Source: Episyrphus balteatus (Eukaryota > Arthropoda > Insecta > Diptera > Syrphidae). From it: a stretch of 64,000 bases of DNA. How positions within the stretch are numbered: the stretch's first letter is position 1; each line of letters opens with the position of its first letter. The translations under genes and the position numbers were made by a program. The notes below the pieces were generated by a model. That model searched no databases, was not told where the DNA came from, and worked only from the letters and a program-made list of their open reading frames with translations. Of the stretch, positions 24,200 to 36,990 are shown piece by piece. The stretch spans positions 155,283,718 through 155,347,717 of the forward strand of contig NC_079134.1 of the NCBI RefSeq assembly GCF_945859705.1. Direction: 5' to 3'.

Positions 24200-25330
24200 A
24201 CTTTAGCAAACTTTTATAAAAATATTGGCCAACCGTTTAAATTGATTTTTGACACACCCGTTCGCTGTCATTCGATAGTGATAGTGATGCATTCTGGAGC
24301 ATACCGTGTGTGTAATCCTTGAACCAATTGTCAGCATGACAGAAGTCATATTGTGAAAATTATAGTCCCCTGTCAATTAACACAAATGATTTAATAGTAG
24401 AGTGCCGCCAAGAAACATACAACAACCGAATCAAGGTGTGTTCTTGTGATATGACTCTATTCCGCCCACACTTAGTCGTTGTAGTTGTTGAAAATACAAC
24501 ACTGTGAGAATTACCGTCACTGTCACTTTGTCGGGGCAACACAACGACTATACATGAAAGATCGAATTGGACTTTGAATGACTGTCATGGAGTTGACGAT
24601 GAAATCGATTTTTATATTTTGTGGTAGAACCGGACCTCTTGTTTACGTAACTTAATGATGACCGCAACCGCAACAAATGTCAGCACTATGTGCTCAACGT
24701 CAAACTCCCTCACGCTCCTCTTGACAGCTGCCAAACAGGTGTCAAATTCTAGTAGATATCAGAGAGTGCGGGGTCGGATTGAAAGAATTTATGCCAATAT
24801 CATACAACGTCTCTCCGATGCACCAGGTGATCCGTGATTGCTAACTTTATTGATCAACTACTGAGCAGTAGTTTGGCCGACGACGTGTGAGCAATTAGCG
24901 GGATTATAATTAATTTCTGCACTTCAAGATTTATTGAGGTGATAACGAAAACATTATTGTTCGACCGTGTAGACAATATAACGTTGCCTCTGTTGGCATA
25001 GTTAGCACTGCATTGTGAAAAATCTGTCGATGATGATCATCAGCGCGATGATATACCTATCAGCGATATGTGAAGATGAGCCGGATAAGATTGATGTATG
25101 CTTTTGCATAGCTCAGTAAATTACGAAGTCGACTAAATGTCTACAACATGATTTATGGCTTGACGCTTCATTGCCGACAGTTTTTGGTCAAGTAGTCTTC
25201 TTCGTTATCATACTCGGCAGAGTAGTTGTCATTGTCGTGTGGCATCAGGCATAGTGGCATTCATATCTTTGACACATGATGGATGCAACATGAAGCTGAC
25301 TGACTGATCAATTGGCGTAAATAAATTGAT
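24200..25330. other. Unique, less AT-rich stretch with TGTCA/TGACA cluster
   Basis: Between 24248 and 24745 at least ten TGTCA or TGACA pentamers occur in about 500 bp. Base composition is more mixed than in the flanks, and no repeats or transposon ends are seen. A 60-codon frame at 24655-24837 ends next to CCAGGTGATC, which could be a splice donor, but nothing else supports an exon. It may be host regulatory or intronic DNA. Confidence 0.35.
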
Positions 25331-26687
25331 TAAATTTTATTATGGCAATGCTATTAAGAAAAAAAAAGTATACAAATTTACAAGTTTAATTAATTAGTTT
25401 ATGAAAATAAATTGAAAAGTTGTGTTAAATTATTTTTATAGTTTTATATGAGTTAGACACTGAATAGAGGGGAAAACATTTTAATAATTTATAATGAAGA
25501 TAATAAAATGTGATGAATTGTTTGTGCAATTAGTTTAAACTTCCCAGCAGAGACCAGAGAAACTGGTTTTAATACAGCTTGATAAAGATTTGAATAATGG
25601 GATTTTATACATAATATACACGTAAATTAAGCAGATAACTACGTATGTATTAATTAAATGATCAATGATGGTTTTCTAATTAAAAAAAAATCTAATGCTT
25701 AGAAAATTATTATTTCTCAGTTAAATATTGCATGATCCGAACCTTTGAACGAGCTTCCGCACTTAAAGAGCTTTCTTTAAAAGTCAACTTAAAAACTTGC
25801 TTCAACAAATCTTACATCAAAATTGTTTAGTGTTCAAGAAGTCGTCAGTGAGAAATTTTTCAAGTACTTATTTTAATGAAACTTGCAAAAGGGGATATCT
25901 TGGTTCACAATATTAAATCATTTGTAAGTACAACTTAGGAACAAATGGCTTTAATTTTGTCAAACAGTAGTAACAAATTTTCCAAATTTTAAATTCAGCG
26001 GTCACTGTGGCGTATGTGGAATATTTTTTTTTCAAAACAATTTTTTCAAAAAATAATAAAATCAGTTGAACTTTGTCAACTATTTTGTAGCAGTGTACGA
26101 TGGATTGTCAAATTAAGCAAGAATGATTTTTATGGAATGTTGATTTTTATCTATAACGATTAAACATTTTCGAGGTATAAGAATTTTTTTGAAAACGTTT
26201 ATTTTTTTATTTTTGACTTTCTAAATAGAAAGTTCAATCTTAACTCTCTTATTTATAAATAAGTTCTAATACAGATGATAAATTTTTCAAAAAATACTTT
26301 TTTCGATTGAAAAAAAATTTTTTTTTCTTTAAGATCAATTTACACTAATTTTTTTTTTGAAATTTTAGTCTAAAGTGTCGATGACTAACAAGTACGAAAT
26401 AGTATACCAATCTGATTTTTATTTTTTTTTTTATAAATAATTAGCTATGTTTGAAGGTATAAAAAATATTTTTTTTTAAATGATTTAAAAAATTATTTTT
26501 CTAAAAATGTATTTTAATAAAAGAAACGAAATAATTTATCATATGGAGTCTTAAATTCGATATAGGACGAATTTTATATTTCAATTTTTACGAATTTTTT
26601 AAACAGAATCTTCAAGTGGCTGATGAATATTGATACATTAAGAAACTCAAATAACTTTTTTTAGATAATTTAATTTATTTTATTTCA
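25331..26687. other. AT-rich non-coding, nothing recognised
   Basis: No gene or bounded repeat was found. Long T/A runs occur from 26020 to 26500. Confidence 0.4.
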
Positions 26688-26690
26688 TTA

Positions 26691-26918
26691 GCCCCGATTT
26701 TTCAATCGTCAGTTAGACTTTCAAAAGAATAAATGTCAATAGCTGTGTTTTTTTTGCATCAGCAGTTGGCGTTTTCATGCATTACAAAAACAACACGCAG
26801 CTGCCGATAGGAATAGGGAAATCCTACTGCGGATAGCTTTGCCAAAAAAACACGGCTAATATAAAAAAAAAAATTATTCCTAAGAATAAGCCGTATCTGA
26901 CTATTGGAAAATTCGCCC
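26691..26918. mobile_element. Short MITE copy carrying a nested element
   Basis: Left end GCCCCGATTTTTCAATCGTC is preceded by TTA; the right end is the complement of GGGCGAATTTTCCAATAGTC. It matches the intact 119-bp copy at 37924-38042. The right flank is TCA rather than TTA, so the duplication has mutated. A 115-bp element is inserted at 26742-26856. Confidence 0.6.
26742..26856. mobile_element. Nested 115-bp TA-flanked MITE
   Basis: Inverted ends GCTGTGTTTTTTTTG and CCAAAAAAACACGGC flanked by TA (26740-26741 and 26857-26858). Comparison with 37924-38042, which lacks it, confirms it is an insertion. The interior has a partly self-complementary GCAG/CTGC region. Confidence 0.6.
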
Positions 26919-29023
26919 TCAAACAATGATTCAATTTTATTTTGTCAATTTAATAAATGTTTAAAAATTACTTAGCTAAAATATTGCCACGTTTTAATCA
27001 AAATAGCTCTCATCGGTACCTAAAAAAAAAGTTGGACAGGAGGAATAGCTTCAATCATCGGTTTTTCTTGAATCACTCAAATTTATTGGTTTGGTTTTGG
27101 ACTTTCTCTATAGTGGCCGATACGATTTTAACATTCAAATTTTTTTATAAAATGTCAATTATAGTCTTGAAATCAAAATTTATTTATTTAAGTACTCCTG
27201 AGAAAAATGTTTAGAGTTCATATATGCATCAGGCACTCTGCATAAAAAGTTTAAAGAATTTAAGTAACTTGAACTCTAAGAAAAAGTCTTGCATTTTATT
27301 TTACTGGTTATCATAGCATTTATCTACATTTAAATAATTTATTATTATAGACTTAAGATTATATGTTACACAAAAGTTGATAGACCCATAATACCTCTAT
27401 AAGCCACAATAAAAATACTAAAGCCAAGGAAACACTGTTGTAGCATTATAATTTAAGTTCAAATAAACCCCAATTCATGTGATGCTTCAATAAGTTAAAA
27501 GTTTACATAGCACGTTGCTTTATGCAATGCAAATTGCAGAGAAGAAATAAATCCATTAAACTATAGAAACATTGTTTTAGGTCATAGTGTGCCCTAGGCG
27601 TCGCATAAATTAATCGACTAAATCGTGGCAATTAAATGAATTTTTCAACACGCTGTTGACTCTGCTATAAGTCTTTTGAATCCAAATGAATTATAGGATA
27701 ATAGATTTTTGTTCTAATTTTAAAATAAAATACACCATTTATTTTTGTTTATGTTGCATGTTCTGATTATTATCATCAACGCAAGAGAGGGTGTCTTAAT
27801 TGCAGTCGTGCTAAGTGGTTGTCAAATGCGTTCAATCTTATTGGCGCTATGAGGTGTTTTTATTCGCATCTTCTATGAGAAAAAAGCATAGATTCTTGTT
27901 TACAATGAGATTTATGTTTATTAAAATTGAAATGGTCAACAGTGGGGCAAAATACAAGGAAAAATGGTGATGTTTTAAAAAAGTTTTCATGAAAATGTTG
28001 GTAAAATCATTGAAATACTTAAAGTATACATTCTCCTCATTTTATATCAAATCAAACAATGGATTTATACCAACTAAAAAGTACATGGTGCCCCACTGTG
28101 TTATGTTAGGCTCAATATACGCAATATTGTTCAATTTGAAATGCAAATTAAAGTGCATTAAAACGATTAAGCGCCAATCTTTGAGAGGCAAGGCGAAGAT
28201 TAATTGCACTGCATTCTTGAAATAGTTTCTTTGAAATATTGTTAAAAATTATTCGATGTCCTAGATGAAGATTGTAACCTTAACCGTCAATTATCTTAAA
28301 GTATTAAATTAATGACTTTGGCTTGAAATCTTCAATTGAAAAATTTATCAGATGAATCAAAGTACCATGTATTAATCTTAATCACTTAAATAATGTCAAT
28401 TTCTGTCAAGTTTTTGTGAAAATCAGATTTCCACATAAACTTGTTACTTTAAGCAAAAAAGATAATTTTCTAAGGCCCAATTTATTGACTCTCCATTAAA
28501 CTTAAATCGCCATTAAAAAATGGATTTTAAAATTAAAAACCAATTTCGTTTAATTCAGTCTCTTTTAAGGATTTTTTTGAAGTTTGGCATCATAAACTAA
28601 TTGAGCATTAAATTTAAAAGTAGTTTTAGTTAAAACACCAAATTCGACCTTTTAAGAGGGATTTATAGAGCTAGTGGAGGTTTTTAACAGAATTTCTATT
28701 TATTCACTCTCCATTAGTGATTAGTGTCAAATGTCATTTCATTTATTTTTTTTATTTGAATTATTATTTTATTTGAAAAATGCCAAATGAGCTAAAGAAT
28801 TATTAAAAAAACATCACAATTATGAAAAAAGTCCAGACTAGAATTTTTTGTAGGTATACTATACACACATGCATTTGTACCATAAAAAAGAACAAAATTC
28901 AAAGAAATTAATGCATTTCTTGTCTACTTCGCACAGATAATACTAGATCTACTAGATTATATTCTCCACTTCAAAACTAATCATTTTTGAGATGCTGCAT
29001 AACACATACATAACATACATAAC
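26919..29023. other. Non-coding, nothing recognised
   Basis: AT-rich unique-looking DNA. The frames at 26957 and 27989 lack domain features. A weak inverted similarity (ATTCACTCT near 28706 and AGAGTGAATT near 29398) was not enough to define an element. Confidence 0.4.
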
Positions 29024-29027
29024 ATTG

Positions 29028-29182
29028 CAATTGAAGCCATGAGAAGAAGAGATATAAAGCTACTTCTAAACCAATGACACGAGATGAATGCCGATAACAC
29101 TTAAATTTAAGTTGTTATTTGACACCGATGGAAAAAATTAAAAATTTCACTTAACTCCTTCTTCTTCTCATGGTTTCAATTG
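29028..29182. repeat. Small foldback, 155 bp
   Basis: CAATTGAAGCCATGAGAAGA at 29028 is matched inverted by TCTTCTCATGGTTTCAATTG ending at 29182, with about 22 of 24 bases paired. No clear TSD was seen. It may be a short MITE or a fold-back relic. Confidence 0.5.
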
Positions 29183-29185
29183 TAG

Positions 29186-29899
29186 GTTGTAGCATTCTTT
29201 GGTTACCACTGGTATATCGTTAATCTCTTGCATTTTCTGGCGTTTTTTGGTTTTTCTTCCAATTCAAATCTATTTGATTTGACAAAATTGTAGCTTTTGA
29301 CAGATTTTTTTTCAAACAAAATAAAAAATCCCTAGGATATTTTTAACAGAGCTTTAAATTTAAAGTTTCCATTAAAAGTAAGGACTTTAACTAAAGAAGA
29401 GTGAATTAAATGAATTTTTAATGATGAAAGAATTATATCGAAAGCTTTTAAATTCTTCTCCTTAAAACAACATCTGAACAATTTGCATCGTTTTTGACTG
29501 CAATTTGTTTTTTTTTTTTCTAAATCTAACCTGAGGCTAAATTCTTAAAATTCCGCACTAAAAATATACTAATTCCGACAGTTTTCCTCCACATTGTGAA
29601 TCAGAAAGTGAAAATTCAAGAAAATTCAAATTCTCATTGTCTAGAAATGCAGCTTGCAGCGACTTGCGGTTAGTTCGAGCACCTTCATTTAATTTGTCTA
29701 ACTTTAAAAATATATAAAAAAAAAAAGTCTTACATCATTGGCAAATTGTCAGTCGAAAAATTCAAACAATTATTGTCTTTTCTCTATAAAGGCTGGTTGT
29801 TGGGAATTTTTTCTTTAATTTTATTTTGTTTTGTTTTTTTTTTTTGTTAAGTGAATTAAATTTAAAAATAGAAATGCGGATCTGTTTTGGTATATGGCG
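29186..29899. other. AT-rich non-coding, nothing recognised
   Basis: No supported gene or bounded repeat. Confidence 0.4.
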
Positions 29900-30360
29900 C
29901 AATAGAAAATGATTAGCACACCTGACAGGGGCGACTACTAAATTCCTGACAAGACAATAAGCTTAATTTTAAACTTCTATTCCTCCTCTATAACTAACGA
30001 AAGTGTCACTGTCAATGTTAAACTGAAAGTGGACCACATGGCTGAGAACTTGATAATTAGCCAAAAATGTGTTGTTGTTTTTTTTTTTTTTGGTCATTCT
30101 TATAACAAAAATATTGTATCTCTCTTTCTTTTTGGTCTATACGACCATAGGAAATGTTAATGTTTACAATTTGTGAGGAAAGAAAAGAAAAACTAAACAA
30201 ACAAACCATGGCTGAAGTGTTATTTTTGGTGAACGCTCAACTGTCACCATGACTGTCACACAAAATTATAGTTGCAGTGTCAGAATATTTTGTTTTTTTT
30301 TTTTTTTTTGAAATATTCAACACTTGCGTTGGTTGTGGCTGTCAGTTTTTACATAGATAG
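29900..30360. other. Second TGTCA/TGACA-rich unique stretch
   Basis: About eight TGTCA or TGACA pentamers occur in 430 bp (for example CTGACAG near 29922, TGTCACTGTCA near 30005, and CTGTCACCATGACTGTCAC near 30240). The base composition is mixed and no transposon ends are visible. Function is unknown; clustering of one motif could be regulatory. Confidence 0.3.
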
Positions 30361-31610
30361 GACGCAAACGTTCTGACGATTTCAATAGAATTATTCTATT
30401 TTTGGAAAATTTTTTGTAGTCGTGTTACAATTAAAATGCGACAAAATATGAGATGTTTTGAAAAATTACAAATTCTGGCAATTAAAAAAAAAATATACAT
30501 TTCAGATATCATAAAAAATTAAATATTGGTTTGAAGTACAATCATTAAAAGGTTTATATGTACATAGGTAGGTAAAGAGTTCGATATGTCACCCCAGGAA
30601 TGTTTCCGCAGACGACTTGGAATGTGGGAAAACAGATTCTGTTCTCTGTGTAACGGGAAATCTAGTCAAAAATCCCTATTCTGCAATTCGATTCACGTGA
30701 AAGTCCAAAATAAATAAATTTAACTCGTACAAAAAATCTAGTGTTCAGTTTACTTTAAAAGTCTAAAACTTTCCGAATTTATTACCTTCTTAACGCATTT
30801 AAAACATTGTTACTTTTAGCCAAACAAAAGTCAAAAATAAAAAAGAGCTAATGTTTGAGACTTTTTTTGCAAAAAAAAAAAAAAAATAAAATCATTCATA
30901 GTATCAAGGATTTCACCTCTACTTTATTTTATTAGTACAAATTTTGAAGATAGCAGCTTCAGAAAAAAATTAAATCCTCAAATTTTAACTTTATTTTCAT
31001 TGGCTTTAGGTTAGAATTTTAGTCAAAAGTAGTTTTTAAATTTTTTTTTAACCAACTTAAATAGCTTTATTGATAAAAAATTTAGTTTTCTATAAAAAGT
31101 GTCCTAAACATTTTTTTTTTCATAATACAAAAAACTGAAAACCGATCTGTAATGCCATTTATCAGAAATGCAGAAATGGATTTAGGAAAATTTTCACTCA
31201 GCATTATTTACAAAAATTTTAAATATTTTTTGGGTATACACTCTCTATAGTGCTGAATATATTTGTAAAATTTATAAATTTACTTTGACAGCTTTACCGA
31301 TTTTTTCAGTAAATCACTTCAAAACTACCTGTATGGAAACATTAAAAATTAAGTCGGGTTAGAAAAAAGATAGGGACTTAGAACTTGGGGAATATTTTTT
31401 TTTTTTTTGATTATTTCGAAACTTTTGAGCCCATATGCAAATTTAAATTCAGCCATTTTCAATATAAGGGACACCCTAACTTTTAGGGCAAGGAATCATA
31501 TTCATCAAATTTTTTGAACAAATTTTTTCCATTCAAAAGAGTCTACTGAATTTAGATTTTGTATTACCAATAAATTTGACTATGAAAATCTTAACTGGGC
31601 GACAAATGAT
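30361..31610. other. AT-rich non-coding, nothing recognised
   Basis: Long A/T runs, no coding signature, no bounded element. Confidence 0.4.
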
Positions 31611-31619
31611 CTTATTAGG

Positions 31620-33216
31620 GGTGCCGTGAAATAACGCCGAGCGAAATAACGCCGAATTCCAAAATTCGGCGTTATTTCACTTAACAAAAGCGAAATAACG
31701 CCGAATTTCAACATTCGGCCTTATTTCACAATGATAAAGTGAAATTACGCCGATTCGGCGTTATTTCATTTTTCAGTGTAGCAAATCCTGCTAAGTGGAG
31801 CTTAGGAAAAATTTCTATGTAACCACCTGCTGTCAGTTTGGTATTGAAATGCCATATTTTTGGCACAGGGACATAAGGCCCATGGAATAACAGCCACTAT
31901 TTATTTGTCCCGCTTGAGTGAGACATAAGTTCCAAATTAAATGTGTTGCTTATGTCAAACTCAGGTTGGACAAAAGACCCACAAATAAAGGATGGGCGTT
32001 ATGTCTCACTAACAAAGAATTTACAAATTATAAAATTATCTCCCAATTGAATAACTGTAATTGGGATAGTTACATAATTCGATTTTGCACTTATGTCCCA
32101 CCTTATTGGCAAATAAGCCGATTCAATAGTGTATCCAATCAAGGGGATTGCAGCAGAGCAGCATGCTCTCAGCCTCCAAACATATTTCACTGTTTATAAA
32201 CCTAAGTATCCTGGGTTTTATTGTTTTATTTATGTGTATACCAAACAACAAAGATATGTTTGTGTTAGAACTTGGCAAACGCGAAGCGAAAAATAAATTC
32301 TTACATAAGAATCTATTTAATTTTTGGAACCCAAACGCGAAGCGAAAAAAAATTTTGCCCACGGGAGAATCAATTTTGAGGTGTGAAAATAAAAATTCGC
32401 GCGAATTTTTTATTTTCACACCTCAAAATTGATTCTCCCGTGGGCAAAATTTTTTTTCGCTTCGCGTTTGGGTTCCAAAAATTAAATAGATTCTCATGTA
32501 AGAAATTTTTTTCCGCTTTGCTTTCCACCAATTAAAACAGGTGGGATCTATTTGTTTCTTATCATTATCTTATTCAAAGTTTCTTTTGCATTTAAAGAAT
32601 CTGGAACAAAACGCGAATAAAATATAACAAAAGTTATAATTGTTCATTATTGTTTTATATTTCGAAAAGCGTGGGGCTTGTCCCACTTAAATGAAAAAAA
32701 TATGGAGCTTATGTCCCACTCAAGTGGGATATAATTCTTAAATTAAATGTCAACCCACTCAAGTGGAACATAACTCCCATAAATTAAAAGTGGGTGCTAT
32801 ATCCCTGGGCCATTTGTCCCCGCGACATGTTTTTGTACCTTCTTGAGACTAATCTGTTAATGAATAAATAAGAGGCACATAAGACAAAAAACTTTTTTGG
32901 AACCTATACCTCGATTGGATGGACATAAGTCCCAAATTGGTATTGGGGCCATTCTGCCTTAATAAATTAGGGCCTTATATGCCTTTGAAAATAAAAAAGG
33001 TTAGCATTTTAATATACGGGCTAACTTAGGGCCACTTCTATGCTCACTTTTCTAGCATTCGGCCTTATTTCTCACTTGGGACTCGGCGTTATTTCACTTT
33101 GACAATGCGCAATAAGGCCGAATGTTGAAATTCGGCGTTATTTCGCTTTTGTAAAGTGAAATAACGCCGAATTTTGGAATTCGGCGTTATTTCGCTCGGC
33201 GTTATTTCACGGCACC
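31620..33216. mobile_element. Mutator-like foldback element, 1,597 bp, 9-bp TSD
   Basis: Ends GGTGCCGTGAAATAACGCCG and its exact complement are flanked by the identical 9-mer CTTATTAGG (31611-31619 and 33217-33225). The terminal inverted repeats run about 150 bp and are built of repeated GAAATAACGCCGA blocks in both orientations. The inner part is also imperfectly self-complementary and contains a 240-bp palindrome (32281-32520). A 9-bp TSD fits MULE-type transposition. The frames at 31918-32432 are palindrome artefacts. No transposase. Confidence 0.85.
32281..32520. repeat. 240-bp nearly perfect loopless palindrome
   Basis: Two arms of about 120 bp meet at TTCGC/GCGAA (32400/32401) with no spacer. 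Key blocks are AACCCAAACGCGAAGCGAAA and GCCCACGGGAGAATCAATTT in the left arm and their complements on the right. Mismatches increase only at the outer ends. It lies in the middle of the Mutator-like element. Confidence 0.9.
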
Positions 33217-33225
33217 CTTATTAGG

Positions 33226-34090
33226 TTTTATTGAGAAGTTACAAAACTTGAAAGCTAATAATTTCACAAATTGTATGGAAATAATCATTCATTCTTTTTC
33301 AACGCGTATCGTACAAAATTTTTGGCTTCAAACAGTTTGAAAAGATCTCGTACCCTAGAAATTTGGAAATGGCATTATTACGAACCAAAGGAACATTTTT
33401 ATTCCATCTTTGTTAAAAAAATAAAATCCACAAAATAAATTCCAGTGTAAAAAAAAGAATTTTTTTATTTCACTGATGATCAAAGTCCATTTTCAAACAA
33501 ACTTATCTCTCTTTGAGATAAAAAAGCAATTACTGTGAGCATCAACACTCCTCCATTTTTATGGTTCATCTTCATCATTAATATTTTAATGTATATTTTT
33601 TTCAAATACCCTTCTGCTTATTAAATGAAGATTAAAGATATTTTGTGCCTTGTTAACACTATCTAAGACGTTCAGCAAATCAAGAAACGCTCGTTAAATA
33701 ATAAGACCCATGTCACTCAACAAAAATCTCAAAAACTCTTTTATATCTTTCAAATCCAAGTTCAACGATCTTGATATCGAAGAATCACAATCGATCTAAT
33801 AAATTAAATACAAACTGACAGGTAGGGGAGAATGGAGCAATATTTTACAAGGAGCTTTTTAACAAACGGTTTAAAAATTTAAAAAAAAAATGTTGAATTC
33901 ACTTTCGTTGCAAATTGGGCCAAAGCTCAAATTTTGTATTCAAATTCTTTGGCAACTTTTCGCAAACTTCTCTGTTAAAATTTGGATTTTATAAATAAAC
34001 TTCACATGATTCTATTTAGAAGCCTAAAGATTTCAGAACTTTTTTCTAAATAAGTCAAGAACATCAACTTCTGTCTGCCCTACTTGAAAA
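33226..34090. other. AT-rich non-coding, nothing recognised
   Basis: No supported gene or bounded repeat. Confidence 0.4.
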
Positions 34091-35650
34091 AATGTGCTCC
34101 ATTTAACCCATCCAATTTATCTCACCCCTATATCCCCTATTCACAGCCAAAAGGGAGACATAAACAAAAGCGGTTCGGCCTACAATTGTCAGATGTGCAA
34201 ATATCGGGCAAAAAGAAATAAAACAAACCATGGATTGGGGGCTTTTAAAATATATAAAAGCCAAACAAAAAACACAAAAAAAAAAACACAACAATAACAT
34301 CCGTTTGACATATTTACGATGTGATTTTTATTTCTCGCTGAACGTTGATCCACTCTCGCAAGAGTCCCAAATAATGGGTGGTCTGTTGAGTTGGTCTTAT
34401 ATAAAAATTCACCGGCCGGCGGCAATTGTCCCGTCCGTTCGTTCGTCTGAATGTCTGTCTATCTGAAGAAAAATGATGCAAACCAAAAAAAATTAAAAAA
34501 ACATTTTAGTTAGATCGATGGCCATCAAAGAAACGTTATAACTGCAAACGAAACTTTCTCGTAACAAATCGCATACTAATTTCCCGTTTGATCTTCGAAG
34601 AGCCTCTTCTTGCGAAAGTTTAAAATTTTGATGCGATGCGCGCGCTGTGTGGAAGTGGTGGGCGTTCGCGCATCCATCTGAATCACGTTTTTCCTCCAGT
34701 TGCCAGCGCAGCCACTAAGTATCTGATGCATGCATCTTTCGCATCAACAACACAAACATTCATCTATCTAATTCGCCACCGAAATAAAAATAAAAAAAAT
34801 CGTTTTGAAATGCCAAAAGGGAACAGGTATATCCCGCATCCCGATAACATACATATCCTTATCTCTTTGCGATTTGGAAAACGTCACGAAAAAAGTGGGG
34901 TAATTGTGACCGTGATTTTTCTGCACGATTTTCCCTCCACCATCATAGTGGAACCTATGTCTTGGAATGAAAACGGTACTAGAGAAGAGAAAAAATTAGG
35001 TTTAAGGCTTAAGATCATTTAGTCACATAAATCATCTATATGAACGATTTTTCAAGACATTCCAGCTTCTATCTTTTAGCACAAAGTACATATTTGACAG
35101 CTTTAAGCCAAGACTCTGACTTGTTAAACGATTGAAAAGGAAAACGTTAATTTATCAGATAAGTCATCTGGGATTTGGAAGACAAAAATAAAAAAAATGC
35201 AACAAATTGTTTTGGATTGTAAATGACATTTAGAATGCATCAGAGACAGTAACAGAAAACAGCAGACAGTTTTTAACTACTAAAGTTGTACTAAATAACA
35301 CTGACAGTGACTTTGATTTAAGTATACACAAAAACATATCAGCTTAAGTGAGGCTGACACATCTTTTTATGAGTAATTACACTATACGGAATAATTTATG
35401 GTATACTTAAGTATACAAAGTATAGGTAGTAGAAGGAAAGTGCAAGACGAAAAACGATTTGACCTACAGAAATGATTTGATTGAGAGAGACCATGAACTT
35501 GACATAAATCCAACAGAAAATGACAACGGTAATGGAATTTAAAATTCTAGTTATTTTTCGTTAAATGGGCAACATACGGGAGACCTCAAGGTCGCATTTG
35601 GAGAATGTTGAGAGAAAGAATACATTTGGTTGACAATTTTTCTCTTCTAC
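34091..35650. other. Unique, less AT-rich stretch without assignable gene
   Basis: Mixed-composition sequence with GC-richer patches (GCGATGCGCGCGCTGTGTGG near 34632, CACCGGCCGGCGG near 34410). The longest frame, 34636-35022 (128 codons), has no recognisable domain and no neighbouring exon signals, so it is not annotated as a gene. This could be promoter, intron or enhancer DNA of a host gene outside the window. Confidence 0.3.
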
Positions 35651-36096
35651 CCCTGAGTTGATTTATTAAGATTATAAGCTTAACATCTAAAAAAAATTTC
35701 GTTAAGTTCATTAGCTTAGGTTTATTGTTATTAAGGTGATCGTTATTTAAAAAATTTTAATTTGTATGCTCCCGAGCTTAGGTATATGGTTGGAAATAAA
35801 TTAAAAAAAGTTCTCCTAGTTTTAAGTCTTTAACTTAATTCTAATCCGTGCCTCCAAGCGGTTGAAGTTTCTTATGGAAATAAAACGTTGTTTTGGACCT
35901 TGTCTAATCAATTTCAAATTCCAGCCAAACTATTTGTTCCATTAATTGAGACCTTGCAGACTAGAAGTTTTCAGTTTTAGCTATTGTTTTGCAGATTTTT
36001 AACTGTATAATTTCGCAGATTCAGCTTGGTAAAGAAATCCGTTTTTTTGTATACTGTCAAAAAATTTAAAAATTAACATTTTTATTTACAAATCAG
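35651..36096. other. AT-rich non-coding, nothing recognised
   Basis: No gene or bounded repeat seen. Confidence 0.4.
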
Positions 36097-36726
36097 GTAG
36101 TAGAGTAACTAAAGCAAATTATTAGGGAACCCGGCCGAACAGCTCTGATTTTGACGATTTTTTTTTTCAAACGTAGGTAATTAAAAATACTTTAAAGTCT
36201 ATAGATTAAAAATTGCCGGTGTTGCCGTATTGTTTTTTTAAATTAAAATTAAATTTTTTTTTTAACAAAACCATTTTTTTTGCTTAAATTTCATAAAACA
36301 AATGATAGCAAAAGATTCTCTAGGTAATTTAAGGGAAATATATAAAAGGCAGTAAGGGACAATCTTCCATCGTTTAAGCGATAAACATTCTGACCTCAAA
36401 CACAAAAAAATATTTTGAAAACAACCGCAACACCTACAATATTTTAAAATACATTTTTAAAAAGCCAGAAGCTCATTCTTATCTCTTCAATTTAAATCCA
36501 CTAAATTTAATCAAGACTTTTTGAAAAAATGGTCCTCAAACTCAGAATAAAAAAAAAAATGTTATTAGAAAAATTTAAAATGACTTTTTTCCAAACTTTT
36601 TCTAATAAAATATGAATTTATTTAAAAAAAATTTTTGGCCATAAATATTATCAGTTGAATTTCGAAGCAAAAAAGGTAAAATATATCACACTTTTGAAAA
36701 AAAATAATCATTTTTAGCAAAAAACA

Positions 36727-36958
36727 AAACCGACTTCCATGGATCAAAACTGGGCTTTATGGTTTTTAAAATAGTTCCTATCGCAAAAAGTGAACGAAAT
36801 TGAAATGGGACCACACTGCAGCCACCAGCTATCCAATACAAAAAGAATTATCAAAATTGGTTCACTCAGTCCAAAGTTATGCGGTAACAAACATAAAAAA
36901 AAAAAAAAAAAAAAATACAGACGAATTGAATACCTCCTCCTTTTTGGAAGTCGGTAAA
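36727..36958. mobile_element. Short MITE with CCGACTTCCA ends
   Basis: AAACCGACTTCCATGGATC at the left and CTTTTTGGAAGTCGGTAAAA at the right form an inverted pair around about 230 bp. The right part resembles a widespread insect transposon terminus (CTCCTCCTTTTTGGAAGTCG), recalled from general familiarity only. It lies next to the proposed 3' end of the Helentron. Confidence 0.5.
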
Positions 36959-36990
36959 AATGAAAAATTACTTCAATTTCAATGGTTTTT

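Noticed and set aside
24655..24837. 60-codon frame ending at a CAG/GTGATC donor-like site
   Set aside because: Too short, no acceptor or partner exon, no domain.
28470..29430. A possible larger inverted-repeat element with ATTCACTCT/AGAGTGAAT ends
   Set aside because: Matches are short and imperfect, with no duplication at the borders; only the small foldback at 29028-29182 is convincing.
31918..32432. Four overlapping frames of 63-98 codons
   Set aside because: They lie in both strands of a palindrome inside a Mutator-like element and mirror each other, so they are structural artefacts.
34636..35022. 128-codon plus-strand frame, the longest outside transposons
   Set aside because: No recognisable domain, no splice or promoter support, and such length is possible by chance in less AT-rich DNA.
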